Of a DNA stretch of 64,000 nucleotides, positions 13,701 through 25,142 are shown one piece after another. Origin of the DNA: Gnetum montanum (lineage: Eukaryota; Streptophyta; Gnetopsida; Gnetales; Gnetaceae); contig MNCI01034664.1 of the NCBI GenBank assembly GCA_015680685.1, positions 888,387 to 952,386 of the forward strand. Direction: 5' to 3'. The stretch's first letter is position 1, and every line of letters starts with the position of its first letter. The notes below the pieces were generated by a model. The model had not been told where the DNA came from. It made no database searches and saw only the letters and a program-made list of their open reading frames with translations. A program made the translations under genes and the position numbers.

Positions 13701-14425
13701 CAGTGATGGTACCTCCTTCACCAAAGGAAGAAATGAGGAGAATGATACTAGTGTTTGATGATAGAGAAGTCAAAACCAACCTCCAAGATGGGGAGACAAC
13801 CAAAGCTTCCCTATTTATAACCATAAGTATAGAGTAGTTAAAGTGCATAGGGCATATGTTGATGATGGAGCTACAACAAACATAATACCTTATACCATTC
13901 TAGAACATCTAGGCCTAACTAAGCATATGCAACATACTTCAACAACCACTATTAAATCCTTCAAAAAATCTTGGATTGCTATAAAAGGCTCCATTTCTTT
14001 GGACTTTGTGATAGGGGAACAATTCCCCACAACAACTAATTTCAAGGTGGTGGAAGAGACATCAGGATTAAACCTTATCCTAGGGAGGCCTTCGCTAGCT
14101 TAATTACAAGTTGTTTCTTCATCAATCCACCAAGAAATTCACCTACCTTACAAGGGAGGTGAGATAATCATTCATGATCATAGTGTGCCTCCCTTGGAAG
14201 TCAACAACATTAACATTGAACAAGGGTCTCAAGTGGAGTTTTAGGAAGAAACTCCTATTTTTGGCCACAAAGTCAAGAAGCCTGAGAGAGCAAAAGAAGC
14301 CAAAACTAACAATGATGGATCTATGGATGCATCATGGGAAGAGCTCCCCTTTAATGTTTTGATTGAAGGAAATAGGGAATACAAATTATGCAAAGTAGAC
14401 CATACAAATTTCCTAATCTATTAAA
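10800..14425 (+). pseudogene. Tat/Ogre-like gag-protease of the giant element
   Basis: Decayed polyprotein. An N-terminal domain (10856-11173) contains RIYDPRDLV and ends IFQLIEIYE. The core retrotransposon Gag domain lies at about 11900-12340, with FPMSLIGKALD, a stop where Trp is usual, then YRALPRGPLSSLEHLISQF. At 12750-12880 a zinc-finger-like segment, KYFKLDHFYHYHQLLGHDT then LALKDDL, matches the CxxxH..GH pattern of Tat Gag but has lost both cysteines. Protease (13562-14103) shows YDLMMTSVAYHEALVKML, then AYVDDGATTNIIP at the active site, and ends NLILGRPSLA, the usual C-terminal retropepsin motif. A conserved tail runs to about 14420. Many in-frame stops are present. It is homologous along its length to 1450-4940. 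Retropepsin would normally cleave the polyprotein; this copy cannot make it. Confidence 0.8.
13843..14103 (+). pseudogene. Retropepsin domain (best preserved part)
   Basis: An open stretch of 86 codons with VDDGATTNIIP at the active-site Asp and LILGRPSLA at the C-terminal flap and dimer region. The Tat/Ogre lineage often has VD-N/D-G in place of the DSG of other retropepsins. A shift or stop separates it from the preceding 13562-13837 frame, so it is not joined to gag. Confidence 0.75.
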
Positions 14426-15067
14426 GATTAGGAAACACCTGCATAATTGATGTATGCCCTTGATTTGCTCACCCTTACACCTCTAACCTTATGACCTTCT
14501 TTCTTTTATAGCCTAAGTTTACACGTCTCTTGTATGCAGTGTTTTGTTTATTTTTATTTTATTTTGCTTTAACCTTTACTTTGCACATAGCCTAAAGTTT
14601 ACTCTTACTTATAATTTACTTTTTCAAGCCTTTTTATCTTAGAACATAAACCATAAAAATATGATAAAAAATTTAAAACTTGAAAAAACTCATAAAAAGT
14701 TTTTAAAAACATAAAAATTTGATGAAAAGTTTTCTTTTTAAATCGTGGACCTTCCATGGCCTAAAAATGGCAAAATCATGGGGCTCTCCATGGCCTAAAA
14801 CTAGCAAAATGTTTATTGTAACTTATAACCTAGTTCACATCCTAGTATCCATATGTAGCCTATTTTTCCTTTTATAACCAATCATAATCGCATAAGTTAA
14901 CCAACATAGCCTATGACATGAACAAAAATGTAAATAGTAAACATATATAAAACATTAAAATATATAAATGAAATTAAAATTTAAAAATAATAATAGTCTA
15001 AATGTTTATCACATAGTTTGAAAAAAGTCTAAACAATACATAAAATAATAAACTATCCATCAATCAA
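14426..15067. other. AT-rich spacer after protease
   Basis: No gene seen. It holds AT-rich runs and a short repeated phrase, CATGG(C/G)CCTAAAA, at about 14755 and 14788. In the inverted copy the matching stretch is about 850-1400. Confidence 0.4.
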
Positions 15068-15655
15068 TCAAATGGCTAACACTAGCCAATACATCATCAA
15101 ATGAGATAACTGATCAAAGGAGTCAATGATGTTCACCATCTTGGGGGTAGGAACGATTGGTCTAGGGGCCATGAAAAGATTAAGTGAGCATGCATTGGTG
15201 ATGTTTACTTGAATGTTTCTAGGCATCTAACTAGCCAACCACTGTTACATTGAATTCACCTCACCATACTTGAGGATGAGAGTCTCCTTAGAGAATCTTG
15301 AAATGATTAACATGATAGTGGAGGAGGTGGTAGCCCCTATAATACAACAAGAGGCCAATTAGCTTAGGCTTAGGCATGTTGGGTAAAACCAAATAATAAG
15401 AAGTATAACTAAATTTAGAGCCAGTCATAGCCAATAAAACCTTTTAGTCATTTGAAGCCTAAAAGACCTATAACCATACAACCATGAAAATGTTAACATA
15501 AAAAACAAAGAAAAAAATGAAAAAAAATATATTCTTACCTTTCTTGCTAGAAGAGGATTGCATCGGAACATCAATGGGTCTATGGGCAAGATTTGACTTG
15601 TCCCACCAACTATGCACTATCCCATTAGCTACACACCCTTTTTAGGCATTGTAGT

Positions 15656-16485
15656 TGATGGGATGCGATATCGCATGGGCCACGATATCGCATCCCTTGT
15701 GATATCGCGTCGTCCCTCGTGATATCGCGTATGCGATATCGCGGTGCATCGTCATATCTATAAATAAGAGGCAGATCTCCCTTGTTTTCCATCCTAGGAT
15801 TAGACTATAGTGAAACTCTGGTAGTTTGATCTCTCCAAAGATAGAATATTTTCCATGTGCCCACGGTAGGAACTCCAAAGTGAATGGATCTTTATTCGAG
15901 CAAACATTGTACTTGAACACAAGTTTGTGTACGGCAATAAAGATGAGGTTCTTGGATAAACCTTGCAGTGCATGGAATAGGCTAATTAGGACTTTTATTT
16001 ATTGTTATTTACTATTTATCATTTACATGCTTTAGTAGTCATTAAATCTTTCTCAACCCTTCTCTCCTAGTTAAGTGCCTCAGTACGACCGCTTCAAGCA
16101 CGTGCGTTACGTGTGGTGATCCTAGCAACAACTAGCGTTTGGTAACCACAGTTGCATTGGTTCAGGGTGTGAACAATAAGTGGGATGGATGCTGATGCTA
16201 GGTTAATTTAGACTTAGTTCGTTAGTTATAATTAGTCAATTAGTCTCTTCAACCCTTCACCTCTCAAAATAGGAGATAAAACAGAAAAAGCTATAAAAAT
16301 CATATACCTCAAACTTACTTAACCATACACCGTGACAAATACAAGTAAGTCTGGGAAGATAACGAATAATTAACCTTAAGTTTTCCATGAGGCGTGTAGG
16401 CTCTTAGTCTACGGAGTTCAACCGGATCACGTGTGTTATGCTCGTATTCATATGGTTGAGTGTAGGGTTACCTCGCCACTCATCA
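15656..16485 (+). repeat. 5' LTR of the Athila-like element
   Basis: It begins TGATGGGATGCGATATCGC and ends CCACTCATCA. U3 carries five GATATC palindromes (15667, 15684, 15701, 15721, 15735) just upstream of the TATA box CTATAAATAA at about 15759. AATAAAG near 15937 may serve as polyadenylation signal. It is copied at 21948-22758, in part at 63565-64000, and as a diverged minus-strand LTR at 29601-30454. Confidence 0.92.
15667..15768 (+). promoter_or_regulatory. LTR promoter: GATATC palindrome cluster plus TATA box
   Basis: Five copies of GATATC, mostly within GCGATATCGC-like palindromes, are spaced 17, 17, 20 and 14 bp. They end about 18 bp before TATAAATA. The best is the 14 bp palindrome ATGCGATATCGCAT. 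The same arrangement, with fewer intact copies, stands in the two other plus-strand LTRs of the family. Its position is right for an upstream activating or methylation-sensitive element; no factor is known to me. Confidence 0.6.
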
Positions 16486-16486
16486 T

Positions 16487-16505
16487 TGGCACCGTTGTCA
16501 GGGAC
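16487..16505 (+). other. Primer binding site, tRNA-Asp type
   Basis: TGGCACCGTTGTCAGGGAC starts two bases after the LTR end. It matches the Athila/Tat primer site TGGCGCCGTTGCCGGGGAC, complementary to the 3' end of tRNA-Asp, except for three transitions. All three fall in CpG or CpNpG contexts of the consensus. Confidence 0.8.
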
Positions 16506-16623
16506 TAAGTGTTTGTGTGCTAAGTAGAACATAGGAAATCACTCACCTTGTTGGGAGCTTAAAAGAACCTTAGGGTTAATAAAAAAATTACATAATAGTT
16601 AATTAGCACACTGATAAGACACA

Positions 16624-19600
16624 ATGTCTTCTTCTTCTTCTCACAAGAGCAACTCACCAACTAGGGATCATATAAAGAACAGTCGGTAGTCTAAAACACA
16701 TAACCTAAATCAGCCAGTTCCTCAACAATATAGGATAGTTTATACTCATCCTGATGAGTATATTCCTAATTTTACTTTTATCCTCCATCAGGATGAATAG
16801 ATGCGCTAGAGAGACTTGTAGGGTAACATAGTGTTACCTCCGGATCATGCAGTCCCAAACATGCTCCTTTATGCTCTTGCACAGATCAGCATGACACAAC
16901 TCTATGCTGAATACGTTATAGGTGATTTTGACACAAGGGATTATCATCCCACAGAAGCACAATGTATGAGGGACTCAAGGCAGGAGAGCCAACATACACT
17001 GTTGAAGGGCAAAGAGGTCCTGCATGTCCTAAGTGAAATTGGAGATGGTGAACCATTCATAACGGGTTCTCTATCAAATGATGTTTCCCCTCCTAACGAT
17101 AGTGAGGAGGTAGGGCATCAAAACCTACACTCCACAATACACAACCCTGGTTCTGATCCCCATGAACACCAGCTGTTTACTGAGGGAACAACAACACATG
17201 ACAAGGATGGGCACTCAGATTGTCTCACGATCAGGGTCGAAGCCATAGAAGAGAAGGTAGGAAACATCATCACGGCGATGGTTCTCCTTCTTCTTCCCCT
17301 TCTTCACACCATTCACCCTCTCCTTCCACATCTGGGCATAGCCATCAAGAGCATAATGGTGAGGATAGAGGTAGGCAAAACAAGAGACCTCGACAAGAAA
17401 GTCGAGAGAGAGGACAAGGGCATGAACAAAGGGAAAGTAGGGAACAATGTAGACATCATAGACATCATGAAAGAGATGATCATGATGAGATCCTACTTGC
17501 AACTTGAAGTATGATCGATATAATAGAGGTATTAAGAATACCAACAAGGCATTTAAAAGATAGTCAGATCAAGCGCTTAGACATGAACAATATCCCATGC
17601 TTCGAAGGGGGATACAACGCGAATCCGAAAATTCATTTACAAGCATTCCACGATGCCTACACCTTCCAAAACATAGAGAAAGAGTGGTAAAAACTCAAGT
17701 TGTTTCCCAAGACACTCATCAAGGAAGCAGAAAGCTAGTACCGGTCCCTAGAATAAGAAACCATCAAGAGGTGGAGTACGATGTTAGAACTCTTCAACGA
17801 TAAATATCAAACATACTCCAGAGTGTCTAATTTGCGTAAGCAGATCCAAGGATAGAAGCAAGGTACTCATGAACCCTTGGATGCTGCCATGGGCCACTAC
17901 TATGCATTGTTACATCATTGCCCGAGCCATGGTTATGCACAACGAGACCAACTTTGCCACATCGTGGATGGGCTAAGGTATGAAATTAGAAGAACCCTTG
18001 GGACTTATGCCCAAGGGAGATTATCAGAACTTAGATTCCATGAGATTCATCACTTGTTGGAACAAGTAGCCAGTGAAGAAGGGGAGCTATGAAAAAGGAA
18101 AAGTGCAGAAGAATATAACCGTGATCCCTCTCTTCGAAAGAAGGGAGTGAAATTCTGTGATGAAGAGGATGAGTCACCACTCGAAGAGTTGGTGAACAGG
18201 AAAACCTTGCTGCTTCAGAAGTTAACAACAGAGGTATCAGCTAAGGTAGATGAAGTATGGAGCTCCTTAGATAGTAAAATTAAAACTATCCTAAAAATCG
18301 TAGAGGAGTCTAAGGAGGAATGAAGTAGTGACAAGAACGAGACAAAGTGGAGAGATTCAAGCCTTTCACATGACAAGGGTAAGGGGAAAATGACTATCTT
18401 CGATGAGGTTGTGGATTCTAACATGGACAATGACAGTGGATGTGAGATCTGCTACTATGAAATTCCTAAGGGATTTTTTCCAATCATCTCACATCTACAA
18501 GAGTCTAGGGTGTATGCACTCAACCCGAGACTCAACAAACGGCAGACACCCCGAAGGTTACCTTATCCCCAAGGTAACCCAAGACAGTTCCACGAACCAT
18601 TAACGTACTATCCAAGTGGAACTCCACCACAACCCATCAGGCAACATTAGTAGTGGAAATACCCACATTCATGGGGGATGCCACCGCTGAAACAACAGTC
18701 CCCTTACCGGCAACCAGACCCATATGGATACTACGTGTAGCAGCCGATTTCTCTAAGTGACTCCATGGGTCACACAACTCCCCAATGTCACTACCAAGTT
18801 CAGGAGTACTTTAGAAGGACTCCTTCTCCTCTGGGAGATGCTCCATACACATACCATCCTCCTAATCCATCCGTACCTCTTCCTCCGGTAGTTCCCATAA
18901 TACCTCCTACTCCAACAATGCAAGGGGAACTACCCACTCAACCGCAACAATGCAATGCTACGAGAGCTATGAACATTCAACCTGCTACTAGTTCTGACAA
19001 CTATAAAAAGAGAAGACCTTTCTTCAAAACCAAAAGCCTAGACAAGCTCTCACAACAACAAGCGGTTGAGTCTAGGTATGCTCCTCCAACACACAAGGCT
19101 TCGAAGCTCCCTTCCATCCAACAACAGAGCTTCATGCATACGGTTATGTTAACGCATACTGTAACCAACTGGATCAAGGTAGGCCACCTTCCCAGGAAAC
19201 TAACTGACCCTGAAAGTCCCTTAATCTATCTCTAAGTCGCTAGGAACGAACCTCATAAGGCTCTTCTTGACTCAGGTTCCAGAGTCAACCTAATTTCACG
19301 AGAGATGTATTAAGCCTAGAACCTGCCCAAAATTAAGAAGAGCAATATCCAACTAGAGTTGGTAGACTAGTCCATCACCATTCCCTTGGGATTGGTGGAG
19401 GACATTGTTACCACTATGTGTGGTTGGTCCTACCCGGCTAACTTCTTGGTGATAGAGGTCAACAACAACGAAGGGGACTTCCCAATCATAATGGGAAGGC
19501 CATGGCTAAGTACAATAGATGCGTACCTAGGGATCCACGATTTTTCCTTGGAGATATCTAAGGTAAATATGTATGGAAAGATTGAGAAGAAGAAAGTTCC

Positions 19601-19934
19601 ATGCATCACATACAGTGACTCAGAGGGTGAGCACATGTAGGAATCATGGGTGATGTAAAATTTAACATCTCCTACATGTAATCGGTGTGCACCAGAGGAT
19701 AACATTCAAAGGTGCCTATATGTAGCAATCACTCAACAAGAGAATACCCAGTGGTTGATAGTTGATCAAGATAGTAGCCCAACAACATGCATGGAATGAG
19801 CTGAGGAAACAACTCATGCCAACAACGAAGGCATAGATACATTGGAATATGAGTGTCGCCGACTTCCACCCCTTAATTTGAGAACATCAGTAGGGAGAAG
19901 TTGGGCACTTTTACGAAATTCAAATAGACATTAA
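16624..19934 (+). pseudogene. Athila-like gag-protease ORF with premature stops
   Basis: Starts at ATG 16624 (MSSSSSHKSNSPTRDH). It stays in one frame to about 17215, shifts by one base, then stays in a second frame to TAA at 19934. Order: a variable N-terminal part; a charged Ser/His/Arg/Glu region (17220-17507); the Gag core (about 17570-18090) with EKEW, LKLFPKTLIKEAES, YRSLE and HYYALLHHCPSHGYAQRDQL; a proline/glutamine-rich linker (18450-19200); and retropepsin (19240-19640) with ALLDSGSRVNLIS, intact Asp-Ser-Gly, and IIMGRPWL. The tail has YECRRLPPLNLR, as in Athila before reverse transcriptase, but no polymerase follows. Stops at Trp or Gln positions fit transition damage. Because the frame is mostly intact, the element probably expressed Gag-protease until fairly recently. 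Confidence 0.85.
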
Positions 19935-20011
19935 TTATTTCAGATCTCTCCCTTGCAATTCAGTCATGGGGGAGATGGCCACCTATGTTGATCATTAGAG
20001 GCCCTCAGTTC

Positions 20012-20160
20012 TCTTTAGTTTTTGTTTTACACATTTTTTTACATGTTTTTGTTTTACACGTTTTTGTTTTACAAGGTTTTTTCTTACACATTTTTGTTTT
20101 ACACATTTTTGTTTTCCACGTTGTTGTTTTACACATTTTTGTTTTACAAATTTCTTTAAC
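20012..20160 (+). repeat. Tandem repeat, about 15 bp unit GTTTTACACATTTTT
   Basis: About nine imperfect copies of GTTTTACACATTTTT in the untranslated region after gag-protease. They follow TCATGGGGGAGATGG at about 19966, a purine-tract-like motif. Confidence 0.85.
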
Positions 20161-20202
20161 TTTTCTTGTTTTTATTTTTCAACATCGTTATACTTTTTCA
20201 TT

Positions 20203-20225
20203 TTGTGTGTGTGTGTGTGTGTGTG
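20203..20225 (+). repeat. (GT)n microsatellite
   Basis: About eleven GT units shortly after the 15 bp repeat. A (GA)n run follows at about 20697-20711. Confidence 0.9.
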
Positions 20226-21525
20226 TTCTCCACCTTGTAAGTTTGTCATTTAATAAGTGTTCTTCACGATGGTATGAACTGTTTGTCATATTGATTGCTA
20301 ATGTTTGATTTTTACCTTTAAGTCATGATGTTGATACTAAGGTATGGTTCTTTTGATATGGTAGGCAATGAGTTCACTTCATCCAACCATCCACCAGTTG
20401 TATGGTCTCTCTTGGCTTGGAAATGTACAGTCTCTTCCTAAATAAGAACTCTAACAAATCGGTGAATGAGTATTTCTCAAACTAAGGAAGGACTCAAGGA
20501 TTGAAAAGGGTATGACTTCAAGGGAACTTGATGCATTTGTGTTGGCCATTCTCTTGGGTGCTTGGATGTTTTCTTCTTGAGTTTTCTTGTCGTTTTGATG
20601 TCACCCAATCATCGGGAAGCTGAGCAAATAAAAATAACAAAGTCTTTTCATGGTGTGGTTCTCACGCATAAACACATAAAACAAAAAAAAAGAGAAAAGA
20701 GAGAGAGAGAAAGTGAGAATTCAAAGCACACCCCTTAGACAAAATAATCCTTTGGGCTACAAGCACTAGTTATGGAACTAAAATAAAAATGTTCCCTCTA
20801 ACTAAGGCCCTTCTCACTTCCCATTCTCTCCTCCTTGTTTTGTCAGAATGGTGGTGGCTCTTGGGTGAAGACATTCTTGTTACTCCAAGTGGATGGTTTG
20901 GCCGAATGCATTGATGTGAAGTCACTGGAGATTTGCTAAGTCACATTAATTATGAAACACACAAGGGGTTGTACACCACCTTGTTCTTGGGATTCTATTC
21001 CATTCTATTCTCTCCACCCTTCTCTCCATTGTTCACCTCATTGTCGGTTGTATCATTAGTGTATATTTTGGTAGATACATTGTTTTCTTTTTGGTAAATT
21101 CTTGCAATTAAGACTTTAAATCTTGTTCCAAATGACATTCCCAAAGCCTACAGACTCTTTGAATGTGGGTTTGTCAGGGCATTAAGGGCATGAGCCTACT
21201 TTGGGGAGGACCCACTAACATTCCTATTTGGTGCACCAGCTAAATTCTTTTCCCTAACATTTTTGCAATCCATTTTATTTTGTTCATTTCCATCTTGAAA
21301 TCCATTTCATTGACATTATAGTTGTCTCTTTTTCTCCCTCTTTCTTGTTCTTTTTCTTTCTCCTTTCTATCACTACCAGAGGTTCACGATTAGTCATGGG
21401 GGTACGAGGCCCAATTTTTTTGATTTTCTCCTAACCCTTACACCTTCGATAGTTATCAATATTATATCTCCAAACCCGCAATCAACCATACCACAACTCA
21501 ACCAATGGACTTACACCAAAGCAAG
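20226..21525 (+). other. Long non-coding 3' region of the Athila-like element
   Basis: No ORF of note. A second purine-tract-like motif, AGTCATGGGGGTACGAGG, lies near 21392. It is nearly identical to the true tract before the 3' LTR, AGTCATGGGGGTATGATGG at about 21934. Athila elements typically have such a long 3' region. Confidence 0.4.
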
Positions 21526-21585
21526 GTATCAATTGCATTGAAATTCATCTACCCTTGCTAATATAAGACTGTGTTGTGTGTGCAG

Positions 21586-21767
21586 ATGACAATCATACAA
21601 CAACGGATTGGATCTGGAGGGAACTCTTGGAATGGAGCGATGCTGAAATAGCTATGCAAGGAGCAAGATCGATGGCGCGGTTACGGATGGACAACGAAAG
21701 GCACAATCTTGGCGTTGGCAGCAGCGACACTTCTTTCTCTCTTTCTCTTTCTCAAGCTACCAAATAA
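21586..21767 (+). CDS. Putative short spliced 3' exon ORF
   Basis: An open frame of about 60 codons follows a good plant splice acceptor: CTAAT branch-like motif at about 21559, then GTGTTGTGTGTGCAG ending at 21585. In that frame it reads ADDNHTTTDWIWRELLEWSD and ends SLSLSQATK at TAA 21765-21767. A nearby AAG|GTATC at 21526 could be a donor, but the 60 bp intron would be very short. The same layout, CAG then ATGACA, opens the ORF of the truncated relative at 32271. In Athila elements a downstream ORF is expressed from a spliced RNA. No function can be given, and it may be only a relic. Confidence 0.3.
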
Positions 21768-21947
21768 GGCTTGATGTCAATGTAAAAAGGTGTTCACTCT
21801 TGTTGTCATGAACACTAGTTTTGTTGTGTCTTGTAATGATGATCTGTTCACATGTCATCCCATTAGTTCCATTCAATCAATAATTCCATACCTTCCCAAT
21901 ATTTTGTAAGGAACTCGAGGACGAGTTTTCTTTTAGTCATGGGGGTA

Positions 21948-22758
21948 TGATGGGACGCGATATTAGATGGGCCACGATATTACATCCATTGCAATATTGC
22001 GTACACAATATCGTGGTGTGCCATCATATCTATAAATAAGAGGTGGCTCTCCCTTGTTTTCCATCCTAGTCTTAGACCGTAGTGAAACTCTAGCAGTTTG
22101 ATCTCTCTAGAGATAGAATATTTTCCATGTGCCCGCAGTAGGAACTCCAAAGTGAATGGATCTTTATTCGAGAAAACATTGTACCTGAACACAAGTTTGT
22201 ATACGGCAATAAAGACAAGCTTCTTGGATAAACGTTGCAGTGCATGGAATAGGCTAATTAGGACTTTTATTTATTGTTATTTACTGTTTATTATTTACAT
22301 GCTTTATTAGTCATTAAATCTTTCTCAACCCTTCTCTCCTAGTTAAGTGCCTCAGTAGGACCGCTTTGAGCACGTGCGTTACGCGTGGTGATCCCAGCAA
22401 TGACTAGTGTTTGGTAACCATAGTTGCATTGGTTCAGGGTGTGAACGGTAAGTGGGAATGGATGTTGATGCTAGGTTAATTTAGACTTAGTTCATTAGTT
22501 AGAGTTAGTCAATTAGTCTCTTCAACCCTTCACCTCTCAGCATAGGAGATAAAATAGAAAAAGCTATAAAAATCATATACCTCAGACTTACTTAACCATA
22601 CACCATGAAAAATACAAGTAAGTCTGGGAAGATAATGAATAATTAACCTTAAGTGTTCCATGAGGCGTGTAGGCACTTAATCTGCGGATTTTGACCAGAT
22701 TGCGCATGTTACGCTCGTATTCGTATGGTTGAGTGTAGGGGTACCTTGCCACTCATCA
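21948..22758 (+). repeat. 3' LTR of the Athila-like element
   Basis: TGATGGGACGCG ... CACTCATCA, preceded by the purine tract ATGGGGGTA. Its palindromes are eroded to GATATT, AATATT and the like, while those in the 5' LTR are intact. TATA box at about 22031. Confidence 0.92.
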
Positions 22759-23465
22759 ATAGTAATGTGTGGTGTACCTGCCCAAGTCACCTCTGATTTG
22801 CTCCACTAATACGAGCCTCACTATCGAACTTTTGGCAAAGACCTCCAACGCTATTTGAGTCAAGGATAGGAGTTGGTCACTTTTGGTGAATCCTTTTTCA
22901 TCCATCCTATACCTGCAAACATACCAATTCAAGAAAAAAAATGTTACAACTAAGTAGCCTAATAAAACTAATAAATAAAAATAGGAAAAAAAGGAAAACT
23001 TAAAATAATGCTTACCCTTCCACATAGTAGACAATATCAGGAGGGTTTTGAAATAACATGTGGGTTCATTGACAAACTAATAGTGTGTTGTTAGCATTAT
23101 ACAAGTTGAAGTTGGGCATGTACCAATTTTGGACAACTTACGAGTCCCTCTCGTATACATGCCATCAAGCACTTCACCCTCCACACGTTTCAAGATCATC
23201 TTTATGAAAATTGATAATCAAGCTGGAGGACTTGGGCAACAAAGTTTTGATGATGATAGTTGTAGTGTAAGATGTTAAATATGACTATACCATCACACTA
23301 AAATTTTGCAGTAAGAAGTTTAGAAACTACTTTGCCCCTAGTCTAAAGCACAAGGAGCCACACTCCAACATCATGTGTGCAGGTAGTGTGTTAGGCCCTG
23401 GGGTATGAATGCAACAAAGCAATTCCACCAGCTCAATCATCACTAAGATGGACTTGAGAAAGGCC

Positions 23466-25142
23466 CTACACATAACAACCACAACCATTAAAACGATAAA
23501 TAATCATAGCCAAATATGACCAGATGCTAAATAACCAAAATAACTACAACTTTAAAATCAACGTTTTCATGTAAATCCATAATAACCAAATCCATAATTT
23601 CAACACTTAGAACCAAAACCAAAACTAGGAACAACTTTCATGAAAAAACAAATACAACCAAGTAGCCTACTAACAATTGATGGCAATTTTCATGATAAGA
23701 TATACATAAAAATTTGTGGAAATTTTATGTAGAAACATTAAAAACATGAAAACTAGCTTGTACCTACTACAATAGCCCCACATCCCAATTTCAATTTTGC
23801 AAACTTTTTCTATGCATCCTAGTTAATGGTGAGATTTGCCATAGTAAAAACTCTAGGAAGGCTAGTTAAAATTTTCTAAAAATTCAAATGATTGTTAAAA
23901 ACTAGAAACATAGCATGTAAATGGCCTTAAGAACCTTGAACATAATCACAAAATTACACCAACAACACCAACGCTGCCTATACAGATAGGAGGTTTGTAG
24001 GTTTCATAGCCAAAACTACAACTGTACGGAAGAGTTTACACTTGGATGAAAATGATAGATTAGAACTAAAATTTTTTTCTAAGGTTAGGAATTGTGTGGT
24101 CATGGTATTTAATGAAATTTAACATCTAATTTGTAATTCCAAGCTTAAAAAAATTTAAAACACCACATAGAACCTTAACAAAATTCAACAAAAATTGCAC
24201 AACCTAAAACTATAGAAAATGGCTGCAATAGATGACTAGTAAAAAATATTAAAATATTTTTAAAACTTCTAAAACCACTTCCAAACCCTCCCTAACATCT
24301 TAGAGAATCCTTAGAAACCTAGGACATTATCTAGAAAAATTTTCTAAATGCTATCCATCTTCACAGGGATAAAATCGTGATAATTAAAAACCTCACTTTA
24401 AACCAATCAACAAAACAATTCACCAAAAATTAACCATGTAACCAAATTTTATGATGCCATAGCTATTGGAATTTTTAAACAATAAACTAAAAACCCAAAA
24501 CCTGAAATCACAAAAGTTCCTAGATGTTTTAATAAAAAATAATGCAAAACTATTAAAGCCAAAATCCACTTTCTGCGAGTTTATGAAAAATTTTTCCAAA
24601 AATTAACCACACATTGGAATTTAGTGATTCCATAGTCATTGGAATTATTAAACAAGAAATTAAGAATAAAAACCCTAACTAGAAAATTATTAACTTTTTT
24701 GATACAAAAAAATACCAAATTAACGTGAAAAACAATTAAAAACTGAAAAAGCACTATGAACTGGCTTATGGAAAAATTTGTACAAAATCAATCGTAAGTT
24801 AGAATCCAATGGTTCAAAAACTATTTTGACCATTAAACATAGTACTAAAATTCCATGGTCATAAAAACTAAGATTTCTAAACCTTTTACATTAAAAAAAT
24901 ACAAAATTTGTATTGCTTTTTTTCCTAAAACTACAGAAAAACATATAGAAACAGCTAAAAGAAAATTTATAACTTAGTACATCAATTCAATAGCCAAAGA
25001 AACACCAAAAACCCATAAACATAGCCTAGATCTAACATAGTAATTTTGTAAATTTCAAATCTAACCAACAAACAAACCCACACAACCAAAAATGCCTAGG
25101 ATTTCAATGAAATTTTGCATGAAATGGTTAGGATTTGTGTAC
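23466..25142 (-). other. Intron 1 of the antisense ORF
   Basis: AT-rich, 1677 bp, no ORF on either strand worth keeping. GT at the exon 1 side (25142-25141) and AG at the exon 2 side (23467-23466). It is rich in AAAATT-type words. Confidence 0.45.

Larger units (their letters stand above)
15656..22758 (+). mobile_element. Non-autonomous Athila-like LTR retrotransposon (gag-protease only)
   Basis: A complete 7103 bp element: LTRs 15656-16485 and 21948-22758 with TGATGGG ... CATCA ends, a primer binding site, a gag-protease frame, and a purine tract before the 3' LTR. Flanking 5-mers are GTAGT (15651-15655) and ATAGT (22759-22763), a target duplication with one transition. It lies in exon 3 of the minus-strand antisense ORF. 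The two LTRs differ by roughly 7% over a hand-aligned 260 bp stretch. No reverse transcriptase, RNase H or integrase motif occurs between protease (about 19640) and the 3' LTR. It would therefore depend on an autonomous partner and resembles TR-GAG type elements. CpG is far more frequent here than in the flanks, suggesting a later insertion. Confidence 0.88.

Noticed and set aside
1450-14425. The two inverted gag-protease copies as arms of a recent palindromic duplication
   Set aside because: They are only moderately similar and are separated by unrelated sequence and a separate LTR. Two independent old insertions are simpler.
15642-15920. Minus-strand ORF across the LTR boundary (and its relative at 21980-22192)
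   Set aside because: Antisense frame of the LTR leader. The match between the two is explained by the LTR pair.
17215-17547. Minus-strand 110-codon ORF
   Set aside because: Antisense to the charged His/Arg/Glu-rich part of gag; a shadow.
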